From JAJPHU01 sp035553375 (GTDB lineage: Bacteria > Planctomycetota > Planctomycetia > Gemmatales > Gemmataceae), in the NCBI GenBank assembly GCA_035553375.1, contig DATNCY010000378.1, forward strand, positions 12,090 to 76,089: a stretch of DNA of 64,000 nucleotides, written 5' to 3'. Below the pieces are notes generated by a model. That model was not told where the DNA came from, searched no databases, and saw nothing but the letters and a program-made list of their open reading frames with translations. The position numbers and the translations under genes were made by a program. Shown piece after piece: positions 29,010-38,600 of the stretch. Positions within the stretch are counted from its first letter, which is position 1, and each line of letters starts with the position of its first letter.

Positions 29010-29876
29010 ATGTCCGCACCTCACTGGCTTCAGCGTCTGCTCGCGTATCATGGCATCTCGTATCAGGAACACCTTCATCTGCCGGTGTTCTCGGCCTCTC
29101 ACCTGGCGCATGTCGAACACATCACCGGCCGTCGCGTGGCCAAGGTGGTGTTGCTAAGCGCCCGCAATCACCCGATCATGGTCGTGCTGCCGGCCGTCGC
29201 GCGGGTCGATCTCGACCGCGTGCGGGCAGTGCTGGGCGAGCCGGACCTCCGTCTGGCGACGGAAGCGGAGATTGCCGGCTGGTTCAAGGGCTGCGAGCCG
29301 GGCAGCGTGCCACCGTTCCACTTGCGAAGCGATGTGCGCATCCTCATGGATCGCGAACTGGCACACCTGGGCGAAATTGTCCTGCCCAGCGGCAGCCCGG
29401 AAACCTCCATCGCCGTGCGTTTCCGCGATTGGTATCGCGCGGTGCGGCCGGGCGTCGGCCGCTTTGCGACATCGAGTGCGGACGAGTCAAAGATCGCGAC
29501 GGAGGCTCCGGTCTTGGTCGTCGAGGATGAGCGGGAAACGAATCAGTTGCTGTGTCAGTTGCTCCAGCGTGAGGGCGTCGTCTGTGAGGGGGTTGAGGAA
29601 GGCGGCAAAGCCTTGGCGTCGGCCGTGCGTTCGCGTCCGTCGGCCATTCTTCTCGACCTCATGCTACCCGATATGTCCGGTTTGGAGATGGTCCAACGGC
29701 TGCGCCGCGAAGGATCGCTCAAGCGTATTCCGTGGATCGTGCTGACCGCGCTGGATGATGCCGCTTCGCGCGAGCGTGTGCGCGAACTCGGCGCGGATGC
29801 TTATCTGACGAAACCACTTCAGCCGCAAATGCTGGTTGCCGAGGTGCGGGAACTTCTAGCGGATGCACGGGGGTAA
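29010..29876 (+). CDS. YbaK/ProX-like deacylase domain fused to response-regulator receiver
   Basis: 288 residues. Residues 1-150 match the YbaK/aminoacyl-tRNA-editing fold: SYQEHLHLPVFSASHLAHVE, the conserved lysine in GRRVAKVVLLSA, VMVVLPA-like strand and the G-x-x-P segment SGSPETSIAVRF. Residues ~168-285 are a receiver: VVEDERE, phosphoacceptor Asp216 in ILLDLMLPDMSG and Lys268 in YLTKPLQP. GGGAGG lies before the ATG. YbaK proteins clear misacylated tRNA, especially Cys-tRNAPro; the receiver suggests phosphorylation-controlled editing or that the fold is reused as ligand sensor. The gene follows the block of kinases that could phosphorylate it. Confidence 0.87.
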   Translation: MSAPHWLQRLLAYHGISYQEHLHLPVFSASHLAHVEHITGRRVAKVVLLSARNHPIMVVLPAVARVDLDRVRAVLGEPDLRLATEAEIAGWFKGCEPGSVPPFHLRSDVRILMDRELAHLGEIVLPSGSPETSIAVRFRDWYRAVRPGVGRFATSSADESKIATEAPVLVVEDERETNQLLCQLLQREGVVCEGVEEGGKALASAVRSRPSAILLDLMLPDMSGLEMVQRLRREGSLKRIPWIVLTALDDAASRERVRELGADAYLTKPLQPQMLVAEVRELLADARG

Positions 29877-29879
29877 TTA

Positions 29880-29937
29880 ACAAGCCTGGAGCGCTAGCGA
29901 CGGGTTCTTGCCCCCGTCGCTGGCGCTCCAGGCTTGT
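29880..29937. repeat. Type-B palindrome between convergent genes
   Basis: ACAAGCCTGGAGCGCTAGCG and CGACGGG... left arm (29880-29904) pairs with 29913-29937 with one mismatch (GCTAGC against GCTGGC). It lies between the convergent YbaK-receiver and RtcB genes and could end both transcripts. Confidence 0.88.
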
Positions 29938-29946
29938 AGAGATGAT

Positions 29947-32943
29947 TCATCCCTTAATCACTCCCACGGGCCGCATCCGCGCCACCTTCTTCGACAACCC
30001 CGCCTGATGTACGACCTCGACCACATCATCGACATTCTTGTACGCCTTGGGCTGCTCCTCCGCGAGTCCCTTGCGGCTCTGCGACCGAGCAATGACGCCG
30101 CGTGCTTCCAGTTCCTTATCGATGCGCCGGCCGGCCGCGTCCTTGACGGCGGCGGTGCGGCTCATGGCGCGGCCCGCGCCGTGGCAGGTGGTGCCAAAGG
30201 TTTTCTCCATGCTGCCCGGCTGACCGACCAGCACCCAACTCGCGCGTCCCATATCGCCGGGGATGATGACCGGCTGGCCGATTTTGCGATAGATGAGCGG
30301 CACTTCGGGATGAGCCGGCGGAAACGCTCGCGTCGCCCCCTTGCGATGCACCCACACCTTTTTGCGCTTGCCGTTGACGACATGTTCCTCGAACTTGGCG
30401 ATATTATGGCAGACATCGTAGATGAGATTCATCTGCAATTCCTGCCACGAGCGACCGAAGACTGAGGCGAACACTTCGCGAGCCTGCTGCATGAGCAACT
30501 GGCGATTGCACCAAGCGAAGTTGGCCGCCGCGCGCATGGCCCCGATGTAATGCTGTCCCTCTGGGCTGTCGATCGGCGCGCAGGCGAGCTGCCGGTCGGG
30601 TAGATCGATGCCGTATTTGTGCGGCACATTGCGCAGCATGGCCAAGGCATCATCGCACACTTGATAGCCCAAACCGCGCGAGCCGCTGTGGATCATCACG
30701 CAAACCATGTCTTTTTCCAGCCCCATGACCTGCGCGGCTTCCTCATCGAAAACGTGATCGACAATCTGCACTTCCAGGAAGTGATTACCCGAGCCGAGCG
30801 TGCCGCACTGTTCGGCACCGCGATTGAGGGCGTGATCGCTGACCATGCTGGGATCGGCTCCGGTCAGCCGGCCCTCCGCCTCGGTGTGTTCGATGTCGCT
30901 GTTCGACGCCAAACCGCGCCCAGCCAGGTAGCGCGGTCCTTCCGACAAAATATGATTAAGCTCCTTTTTGTCGAACTTGTAGCGCCCGGAGCGGCCAACC
31001 CCGGTCGGTACATTGCGGAACAGTTCGTCCACCAACGTACGCAGGTGGTGCTTGACTTCGCGGTAAAAAAGATTCGAGCGAATCAGACGGACGCCGCAAT
31101 TGGAAACGATGAAGCCGTTGGCGATGAAATTATGGTCGGGGTGATGGACCGTGAAGTCGTAAACCAACCCGTCGTAATCCGTCACCGGCTCGATGGCCAC
31201 GATGCGTTCCCACACCATGCCGCTGTGTTCCGCGCCGGTTCGGGCCTCCGTACAGAACTCCTCGAAGGTAGGAAAATCAATGGCCACGCGCGGCGTAAAG
31301 CTGTTCCGCTTGGCATAGAGGACGCGCTCGACGAACCGCTGGTTAACCTGGGCACCGACTTGTTGAATGATCCGTTGTCGTTTCACGCCCGTCGCGGCCA
31401 AAGCCAACACGGTTTCCGCCGCGACCGAACGCGCGGTCAAATGCCGCTCTTTGTGTTTGAGATACTGAATGGCGAGGGAAGCCAGTCCCGCACGCTTGTG
31501 ATTGTACTCGTAACCGATGCGACCCCATAGGTTCCGCAGGCTTTCGGACTCGGAAGAGAGAATCAGGAGCAGCCGAATCGAACGCTCGCCGTCCTTGTTC
31601 GTTTGTTCTTCTCGATCCGCAATGGCCTGAGTCGCCACGCCGAACCCTTCGAGCCAGGCCGAGAGTTGCTGGAGGAACCGGCGACCGCTGGCGACGCGCG
31701 AAGCGCGTTTGTTCACACAAAGAGTTGGCGGCGTGAAGACGGTGCCATGATCCTTGACCGTGGCGGGTGTCGTTAGCTCGGCACCGAACAGCGCCGCGAG
31801 AAACAGCCGTTTGTGCCAGAGAGGAGCGTCATCAAGCCAGCGGGGAGCCTCGTAATCTTGGCAGGGTTTCTTACCAACGGGGGTTCCCAGACAAGCCAGC
31901 AGGACGGCGAAGCCGGACCCTACGACCTTGACATATTCCTCTTGGCGGTCGAATTGCTTCTCGCCATACAGCGTTTGAATACGGTGATGACGGTCGCGCC
32001 GGTAGATGCGCGAAGGAGTGATGCCCAAGGCTTGCACGTCCGCACGGATCGTCTCCAGATCGGCACCGCGACCAAAAAATAACACGACCCCTTTGCCCGA
32101 CTGCTCGGCGAAATGGATCGATCCATCACCAAAGACGAAACCGAGTAGTTTGCAAAGATAAGGCAATGCGGCTGAGGAATGGCACAGCGGTAGCAGGCCC
32201 CGTGTCTTCAAAAAGGAGAGCGTTTGCCGCAGAGCATTCCCGCCGGCTCGTTTGCCGAGTTCGGCCCACTTGGCTTTAAAATCCGCTTCCGAAACGAGAA
32301 CCTCATCTGAGGGAACCTCGAAGGGAACGCCCGCGAACGGAGCCAGCGCAACCCGGTCGCCGGGTGTAAGGTCTTTCAGCGCGACCATGCCATCGGGCGT
32401 CCAGAAAGGATGATCGCTCGTGGCTCTCACTTGATCGCCCGATTCGGTGACGATCCGAAGAATCGGCTGGCGTGGCTGCTGTCCAAACCATCGGCGAACC
32501 CCCGTGTGAGAACGACATCCTTCCTTGAGATCGTGACAGGCCAACTCGGTTGTCCGCCAATCGTCCGCCAACTCACCGATCGGACGGGCATATCCGTGGC
32601 GATGAACAATCGGTGTATCGTAGGTAAAGCAATTGATGTCATAACCTACTCCGCCAGGAGAAATTACCCCGCCCTCATCGGGATCGGTAGCGCAGACGCC
32701 GCCGATGCAAAAACCATAGCCCCAGTGAATGTCCGGCATGGCCAGGCTGGCGTGTTGGATGCCCGGCAGGAAAGCAACATTGGCAACCTGATCGGGGGCT
32801 TGATCCGCCTTGAGCTGCGCCAGCAATCGCTCGTTGGTGAAGATCAAGCCATCGACGCGCATGCCTTGTTTGTAACTCTTGGGGATGCGCCAGCAGCAGG
32901 CGTCCACTTGTTCCAGTGGTCCGTGAAAGGTGTCCTTGGCCAT
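29947..32943 (-). CDS. rtcB: RtcB RNA-splicing ligase precursor with intein
   Basis: 998 residues from the ATG at 32943 (MAKDTFHGPL). The N-terminal extein (1-104) has PGIQHASLAMPDIHWGYGF and GGVISPGGVGYDIN; the intein fills 105-615; the C-terminal extein resumes with CGVRLIRSNL and holds GTLGSGNHFLEVQ, IHSGSRGLGYQV and the C-terminal GTTCHGAGRAMSR with the guanylylated His region. Spliced length is 487 residues, normal for RtcB. RtcB joins 2',3'-cyclic phosphate and 5'-OH RNA ends with GTP and Mn2+. The splice-junction cysteine is the conserved metal-ligand Cys of DxxC, so no activity is possible before splicing. No archease gene was seen beside it. Confidence 0.95.
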   Translation of the reverse strand: MAKDTFHGPLEQVDACCWRIPKSYKQGMRVDGLIFTNERLLAQLKADQAPDQVANVAFLPGIQHASLAMPDIHWGYGFCIGGVCATDPDEGGVISPGGVGYDINCFTYDTPIVHRHGYARPIGELADDWRTTELACHDLKEGCRSHTGVRRWFGQQPRQPILRIVTESGDQVRATSDHPFWTPDGMVALKDLTPGDRVALAPFAGVPFEVPSDEVLVSEADFKAKWAELGKRAGGNALRQTLSFLKTRGLLPLCHSSAALPYLCKLLGFVFGDGSIHFAEQSGKGVVLFFGRGADLETIRADVQALGITPSRIYRRDRHHRIQTLYGEKQFDRQEEYVKVVGSGFAVLLACLGTPVGKKPCQDYEAPRWLDDAPLWHKRLFLAALFGAELTTPATVKDHGTVFTPPTLCVNKRASRVASGRRFLQQLSAWLEGFGVATQAIADREEQTNKDGERSIRLLLILSSESESLRNLWGRIGYEYNHKRAGLASLAIQYLKHKERHLTARSVAAETVLALAATGVKRQRIIQQVGAQVNQRFVERVLYAKRNSFTPRVAIDFPTFEEFCTEARTGAEHSGMVWERIVAIEPVTDYDGLVYDFTVHHPDHNFIANGFIVSNCGVRLIRSNLFYREVKHHLRTLVDELFRNVPTGVGRSGRYKFDKKELNHILSEGPRYLAGRGLASNSDIEHTEAEGRLTGADPSMVSDHALNRGAEQCGTLGSGNHFLEVQIVDHVFDEEAAQVMGLEKDMVCVMIHSGSRGLGYQVCDDALAMLRNVPHKYGIDLPDRQLACAPIDSPEGQHYIGAMRAAANFAWCNRQLLMQQAREVFASVFGRSWQELQMNLIYDVCHNIAKFEEHVVNGKRKKVWVHRKGATRAFPPAHPEVPLIYRKIGQPVIIPGDMGRASWVLVGQPGSMEKTFGTTCHGAGRAMSRTAAVKDAAGRRIDKELEARGVIARSQSRKGLAEEQPKAYKNVDDVVEVVHQAGLSKKVARMRPVGVIKG
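31099..32631 (-). other. Intein with LAGLIDADG-type homing endonuclease in rtcB
   Basis: 511 codons. Starts with Cys (CFTYDTPIVHRHGYARPIG, block A), has block B around ATSDHPFWTP, a LAGLIDADG-like helix YLCKLLGFVFGDGSIHF and a second one LFLAALFGAE, and ends YDFTVHHPDHNF..GFIVSN before extein Cys. The C-terminal pair is Ser-Asn, not the usual His-Asn. Endonuclease Asp/Glu residues of the LAGLIDADG helices look present, so it may still home. The insertion point, directly before the catalytic Cys of the DINC motif, is the known RtcB intein site. Confidence 0.92.
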
Positions 32944-33134
32944 GTTCGCTCCCATCATGCTCGACGCGGTTGCCTCTGTTCTCGATGCTATCACGCCATC
33001 CGCGCCGGCGGTAGACGACAGACACCATCGCGGAGCAATTGGTTCAGAGCGAGCGTTCTCTATCTTCACTGGCGCAAGAGTAGGAGATAGAATAGGTGGG
33101 GAAAAGCGGTAGGCACAAGGCGTCCGATTAACTC

Positions 33135-33647
33135 ATGGCAAGACAGTTTCTCGGTCCACGCAAACAGCGCACGAGACAGCATGTGATTGCGGATCAGAGC
33201 GTCCATCATGTGGAGGGCTACATCCTCGCGGAGGGGCACGCGACACAACGGCTGGAACGAGACTACGGCTACGATCTGCTACTGTTCACCTATGATGAAC
33301 AGGGCTACATCGAGCCTGGCTTTCTGTTGCTTCAACTCAAGGCCACCGAAACATTGCCAGCGGTCGATTCTCATTATGTTTTCGACCTGGACATCCGGGA
33401 TTATAACTTGTGGATGCTCGAAAGGATGCCGGTCATCCTGATCCTGTTTGATGCTACCCGCGGACGGGCGTATTGGCTCCCTATCCAGCGCTATTTCCGC
33501 GAAGATGTAGCCCGCCAGCCAAGGAAAGGCACCAGAACGGTGCGCGTGCGCGTGCCAAGGCGACAGGTCGTGAACCGAAGGGCAATCGTAAAAATGCGTG
33601 AGATCAAGTGGGAGACACACAGACTCACGACCGGAGAGGGATCATGA
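33135..33647 (+). CDS. DUF4365-like protein
   Basis: 170 residues. The core YGYDLLLFTYDEQGYIEPGF with LLQLKATETLP matches DUF4365 proteins, in which Asp and the QxK pair recall a PD-(D/E)XK nuclease site. NLWMLERMPVILILFDA..AYWLPIQRYF is also typical. DUF4365 domains are frequent in defence-related and NTPase-fused proteins, but the function of the stand-alone form is unknown. Its stop overlaps the start of the next gene (ATGA), so the two form a coupled pair. Divergent from rtcB. Confidence 0.78.
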   Translation: MARQFLGPRKQRTRQHVIADQSVHHVEGYILAEGHATQRLERDYGYDLLLFTYDEQGYIEPGFLLLQLKATETLPAVDSHYVFDLDIRDYNLWMLERMPVILILFDATRGRAYWLPIQRYFREDVARQPRKGTRTVRVRVPRRQVVNRRAIVKMREIKWETHRLTTGEGS

Positions 33648-33901
33648 AAAGGACCGATGTAACCTACGGCCAACTGGACAGAGTATTGCGTTCGCTGGGG
33701 TTTTCTTGCCGGCTAGCGACGTTAGATCCGCCATCCCGTGTGTACGAACACAAGAAGTCTGGAGCGTCTATCCTGCTGCCTCCTTTTCCCGAGGGGGATG
33801 GGGTACTCGATTATCATCTGATCGCCGTGCGAACGACCTTGGATGGTTTTGGTATCGCTGATCCCACCGCTTTCGCAGCCGAACTACAGAAGGCGGGCTA
33901 A
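33644..33901 (+). CDS. Small HicA-like protein coupled to DUF4365 gene
   Basis: 85 residues from the ATG at 33644, overlapping the DUF4365 stop by 4 nt and preceded by GGAGAGGG. The pattern LDRVLRSLGFSCRL..RVYEHKKSGASILLPPFP recalls the dsRBD-like fold of HicA mRNA interferase toxins (LKKLGF..GSH..F-like core, then a basic strand and a proline-rich turn), but the conserved His of HicA is not in place. It could be an unrelated small alpha-beta protein. No HicB-like antitoxin follows. Confidence 0.6.
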   Translation: MKRTDVTYGQLDRVLRSLGFSCRLATLDPPSRVYEHKKSGASILLPPFPEGDGVLDYHLIAVRTTLDGFGIADPTAFAAELQKAG

Positions 33902-34029
33902 AAGTATCGAACAGAAATGGCCGTCGTCGCCCAGTGTGGCAGAGTTCGGCGAGTTCATGCAAAGTTTCCTGGAGTATCCGGCATTCGCATAAGAGGACGA
34001 CACCTAACTGAACGGAACGAGTGACTGCT

Positions 34030-35364
34030 ATGACGAAACCGCAATCGCACAAGATCAGCCGGCGAACGCTGCTCAAAGGCGTCGGCGTGACGATGGCTCT
34101 GCCGTGGCTGGAGTCGATTCCTGTTTGGGGGAGCGAATCGCCTTCCGGCGCGGCCGCTTCCTCGCCTCCCCGACGATTCGCGGCTCTGTTCATGGGCAAC
34201 GGCATCAGTCCCAAAAACTGGTGGGCAAAAGGTTCCGGCGCCGAAATGCAATTGAGCAAGAGCCTCGAACCTTTGTCTTCCCTTCGGCCGCGCTTGAACG
34301 TCATCTCCGGTTTGTTCAACAAGCACGCCACCGGCGTCGGCATCCACCCCGGACAGACCGGCAATATCCTATCGGGGGCCGCACTCCAGAAGGGGGCCGT
34401 GCTGCGCGGCGGCGTCAGCATGGATCAGGTGCTTGGCAAGCATCTCGGAGAAGCGACCGCGCAACCGAGTCTGGTGCTGGGATGCGAGCAGCCGATCACC
34501 GGCTATCACGAAACGAATTTCTCGATGGCCTACAGTTCGCATATTTCCTGGCAAGACGCGAACTCTCCGGTGCCGATGGAGGTTTATCCATCGTTGGCCT
34601 TCGACAGCCTTTTCGACAATCAAGGCAGCCGGCGGACAATCAGCATTCTCGATCGCGTCCAGGAGCAAGCCGCGGCGCTCAATCGTCAGGTCAGTCATGC
34701 CGATCGAGCCAAGCTCGACGAATACCTGACCAGCGTTCGTGAAGTGGAGAAACGAGTCGAACGCAGCCGGGCCACGAAAGATCGCGCCGAGGAACGGGCA
34801 CGCGATCGAGGCAAGCCGGCGCTCACGATGCGGCGTCCCGATAACGGACTGCCCGAAGACATCCGCGAACACATGCGCTTGATGTGCGACATCATCGCGC
34901 TGGCCTTCCAGACCGATAAGACGCGCGTTGCCACGCTGCTTTTGTGCCGCGATCTGTCGGGACTTTTCTATCCGTTCCTCGATGTGCGGACGGCTCATCA
35001 TCCGACTTCTCACGCGGACGATTCCGACGCTTACGAGCGGGTGACGCGCTATTACGTGAGTCAATTGGCGTACCTCGCCGGCCGGTTGGCGAAGATGCCG
35101 GAAGGCGGCTCCACCGTACTCGATAACTCGTGCCTGATGTTCATCTCGAACATGTGGTCGGGCAGCCGGCACGATTCGGGCAAGTTGCCGGTGCTGCTGG
35201 TAGGTGGTCTCGGCGGCACACTTGCCACCGGCCGAATCCTCGATTACACCGGGCGTGGTGATGAAAACCGCAAACTGTGTAGCCTGTATTTATCGCTGAT
35301 GAAACGCATGGGAGTGAGAGGCGAGCGGTTCGGGGATTCCACGGCCCCACTCGCCGGACTGTGA
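34030..35364 (+). CDS. DUF1552 domain-containing protein, Tat-exported
   Basis: 444 residues from the ATG at 34030; a GTG at 34021 in frame is an alternative. N-terminal twin-arginine signal (SRRTLLKGVGVTMALPWLES). The body fits DUF1552: FMGNGISPKNWWAKGSG, VISGLFNKHATGVGIHPGQT, GGVSMDQVL, and HHPTSHADDSDAYERVTRYY. DUF1552 genes in planctomycetes usually follow a DUF1592/DUF1588 cytochrome gene; here the preceding gene is unrelated and the next one is a heme/HEAT protein. Role unknown, envelope-located. Confidence 0.88.
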   Translation: MTKPQSHKISRRTLLKGVGVTMALPWLESIPVWGSESPSGAAASSPPRRFAALFMGNGISPKNWWAKGSGAEMQLSKSLEPLSSLRPRLNVISGLFNKHATGVGIHPGQTGNILSGAALQKGAVLRGGVSMDQVLGKHLGEATAQPSLVLGCEQPITGYHETNFSMAYSSHISWQDANSPVPMEVYPSLAFDSLFDNQGSRRTISILDRVQEQAAALNRQVSHADRAKLDEYLTSVREVEKRVERSRATKDRAEERARDRGKPALTMRRPDNGLPEDIREHMRLMCDIIALAFQTDKTRVATLLLCRDLSGLFYPFLDVRTAHHPTSHADDSDAYERVTRYYVSQLAYLAGRLAKMPEGGSTVLDNSCLMFISNMWSGSRHDSGKLPVLLVGGLGGTLATGRILDYTGRGDENRKLCSLYLSLMKRMGVRGERFGDSTAPLAGL

Positions 35365-35452
35365 TCTCGCGGCTCATGCTCGCTACAGGATACTATCCCG
35401 ATCTCTTATTTCGCCTTTGCACCGATTGTCAGCGGTTACACGGCACGGCCGT

Positions 35453-35496
35453 TTTTTCGTGAGCGCCAGCGTTTTAGGGCTGGCGCTCACGAAAAA
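35453..35496. terminator. Bidirectional terminator hairpin
   Basis: TTTTTCGTGAGCGCCAGC (35453-35470) and GCTGGCGCTCACGAAAAA (35479-35496) form an 18-bp perfect stem, 8-nt loop, with T and A runs at its base. It follows the DUF1552 gene by 88 nt. The CGCCAGC core resembles the type-B palindromes. Confidence 0.8.
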
Positions 35497-35619
35497 TACC
35501 ACAATCCGCGCACACACCCAGTACGAGAAGTCGGATGACCAATGTTGTTCGCGTGCTTTCCGGCTGGTATGGTGTATCGATTGCCTACCTCACCGCCCCG
35601 CATGAAAGGGTTCTCCGCG

Positions 35620-38600
35620 ATGTCCCGTCTGTTCGCGCTCGTCGGTCTGCTCGGCCTCGTCGCTCCGCTGTCCGCCGCTTCTCCGCTGCCCAAAGCGCCG
35701 CCCGGTTTCCGAGTCGAGTTGGTGCTGGAAGCGCCCGCCATTGAAGCGCCGACGGCGCTATGCGTCGCGCCCAACGGCGACGTTTATTTCGCCGAAGACC
35801 CGATGGATATGAGTGGTCCGCCGACGAAGAACATCGACAAAATCTGGCTGCTCAAGGGCGGCGATCCCAAGAAGAAAATCCTCTTCGCCGACAAAATGTG
35901 GGCCGTCATGGGTTTGGAGATTGTCCGCGATAAATTGTATGTCGTCCACGCTCCGCATGTCACCGTGTTCACGCTCGACGCCGAGGGCAAGGCGAAGAAA
36001 CGCGAGGAATTGTTCGACGATCTCGGTCCCAAAATGGCCGGCGCGCCGAGCTTCAACGATCACATTCCCAGCGGCATCCGCATGGGCATGGACGGCTGGC
36101 TCTACGTGTCCATCGGCGACAAGGGCATTCCGAAGATGACGCGCAAGGAGACCAATAAGGGTTCCGTGCATGTCGCCGAGGGGCGTTGGCGGCACTCGAA
36201 AGAAGGGCATCATATCAGTCTCGAAGGCGGCGGTGTCATTCGTTTTCGGCCCGACGGCTCCGGCCTGGAAGTGTTCGCCAGCGGCACGCGTAATCATCTC
36301 GACGTGCCACTGGATGAACATGATCGCATATTTGTGCGCGACAATACCGACGATGGCCGCGGTTGGTGGACGCGCTTGATGTATCTGCCGCCGGGCGGTT
36401 ACATGGGCTATCCGTGGGCGTACACGCAGCGCCCCAAGGAGACGCTGCCGATGATCCGCGACTTCGGCGGCGGCTCACCGTGCGGCGGCTATGTGTATTG
36501 CGATGACGGACTGCCCCCGACGTATCGCGGCCGCATCTTCCATTGCGAATGGGGACAAGGCAAGGTGTGGGGTGTCAAGGTCGCCCCGGACGGCGGCGGC
36601 TTCAAGTTCGTCGATCAAATCGCCCTGCTGGAACCAGGGACCGTGAAGGATTTTCGTCCGTTCTCGCTGCGGCCGACGGCGGACGGTCGCGGTTTCTATG
36701 TCACCGATTGGGGGTTCAGTGGTTGGTTGTCGAAGGTCAAGGCGGGGCGATTGTGGAAGGTGACGTACACCGGCGACGATGTGAAGCCGGCCCCGCGCGG
36801 GAAGGATACGGATTCGATTGAACAATTGATTAAGGCGCTGGATCATCCGGCGCATACAGAGCGGCTACGAGCGCAGCGGCAATTGCTGGCGCGGAAGCGG
36901 TCGGCCGCGAAGGCTCTGGAGAAAGCATGGTCTGACGAGAAGCTGAGTCCGCGAGCCAAGACCCATGCTTTATGGGTGTTGGCGGAAAATAATTCTCCGA
37001 AATGGGTGGACTGGGCAGTCGTTTGCCTGAAGGATGACAGAAATCGTGACCTGCGGCTCGAAGCGGTGCGCGTTCTCGGTTGTGAGCATGATGCGGAGAT
37101 CGACGATGAGCCGGTGCCCCAGGGACAAGAGAGCAAGGAGGGGAAGATCAAGAAAAAGGTAACCCTGGCGGCTATTTTTCGCGGTCTGATGGCAAAGGGA
37201 ATGGGTGCTGAACTGCTTGATCGCTTATTGGGACTTGCCGAAGAAGATGTGGATCCACAAATCCGAATGCAAGCCGTCTTCACTCTGGAGACGTATCTTT
37301 TCGAGTTACATCCAGAGTCAAGGGAGCATCCTGAATCGCTTGATCGGTTGGTAAGACGACTGGGAAGCGAGACCGATCATTGGGTACGCGCTGCTCTGGT
37401 GCGCGTACTCAAGCGCGCCGAGGTCTGGAATTCTTCCAGGTTTCAGCGTCTCGTGCCGGAGATCCTCAAACAGAACAAGGATCTTGCCCTGGATGGTCTC
37501 TTTCGAGTGCTTGCGGAGGAGTATCAACTCCCTGCCGTGATAGCGCTGAGTGAATTGCTCAAACACCAAGATCCCGTGGTGCGCCAACGAACCGTGGAAA
37601 CCCTCACTCGCGCTTACAAGGACCGCAAGCCCTACGCCGGCGGTTGGTGGGGTACGCAACCCGCCGGCCAGAAACCGCCGGCTCGCGTGGTCGTTTGGGG
37701 AGTCACATCGCAGGTGCGCGAGGCCATCCTCGGCGCACTCGCCGACAAGGACGCCGGTGTCCGCAAGGCCGCCGTCACCGCCCTTATCGCTATGAGCGAT
37801 CCACAAACGCTGCAACCGCTCGTCAAGCGATTCGATACCGAGAAGGATGCCGCCGCTCGCGTCGATCTCGTGCGCGCTATCGCCGGTCTGCCGCCGGCGA
37901 AAACGACGGACTTTCTCGCTGGCATCCTCAAGGACAACAAGAACCCCGAAGCGCTGCGCCTGGAAGCGATCACCGGGCTGGAAAAAAGTAAGACGCCGGC
38001 GGCATTGGCGAGCCTGGCGGCGGCGGCCACGCCGACCGAACCCGTCGCCTTGCAAATCCGCGCGCTCGAAGCGTTGGGCGCCATGAAGACGCCGCAAGCG
38101 AAAACCGTGTGCGCTGCCAGTCTCCGAAGTGTCGAGCCATCCGTGCGGAAATCCGCCGCAAGCACGCTTGCGAAATTGGGCGATCCCACGGCGGCCAAGC
38201 TGCTTTTGCCGGTGCTGAAGGACAAGGAAGCGAGCGTGCGCATCGCTGCCATTCAGACGCTCGGCACCCTCAAGGCGAAGGACGCGATTCCCGCGCTGCT
38301 GCAAGCGACCGGCGACAACGCCACGCAGTTCGACGCCGTCACCGCCTTGGCGCAGATGCCGGATAAACGCGCTCTGTCGGCGTACCTCACCGGCTTGGCA
38401 TCGAAGAACGTCGAACTGCGCAAGACGTGCCGGCAGGCCATCGCCCTGCTGCGCGAGGATGTGGTACCGACGCTGGAACAACTCGCCAAGGGCAACGAAA
38501 TCCCTGCCGCGGCCCTGGCCGAGTTGCGCGAGGTTTATTCGTCCTTCGTCCCTGTCGTCTCCTGGCGTGTCATCGGCCCCTTCTCGCGCGATGGCAAAGT

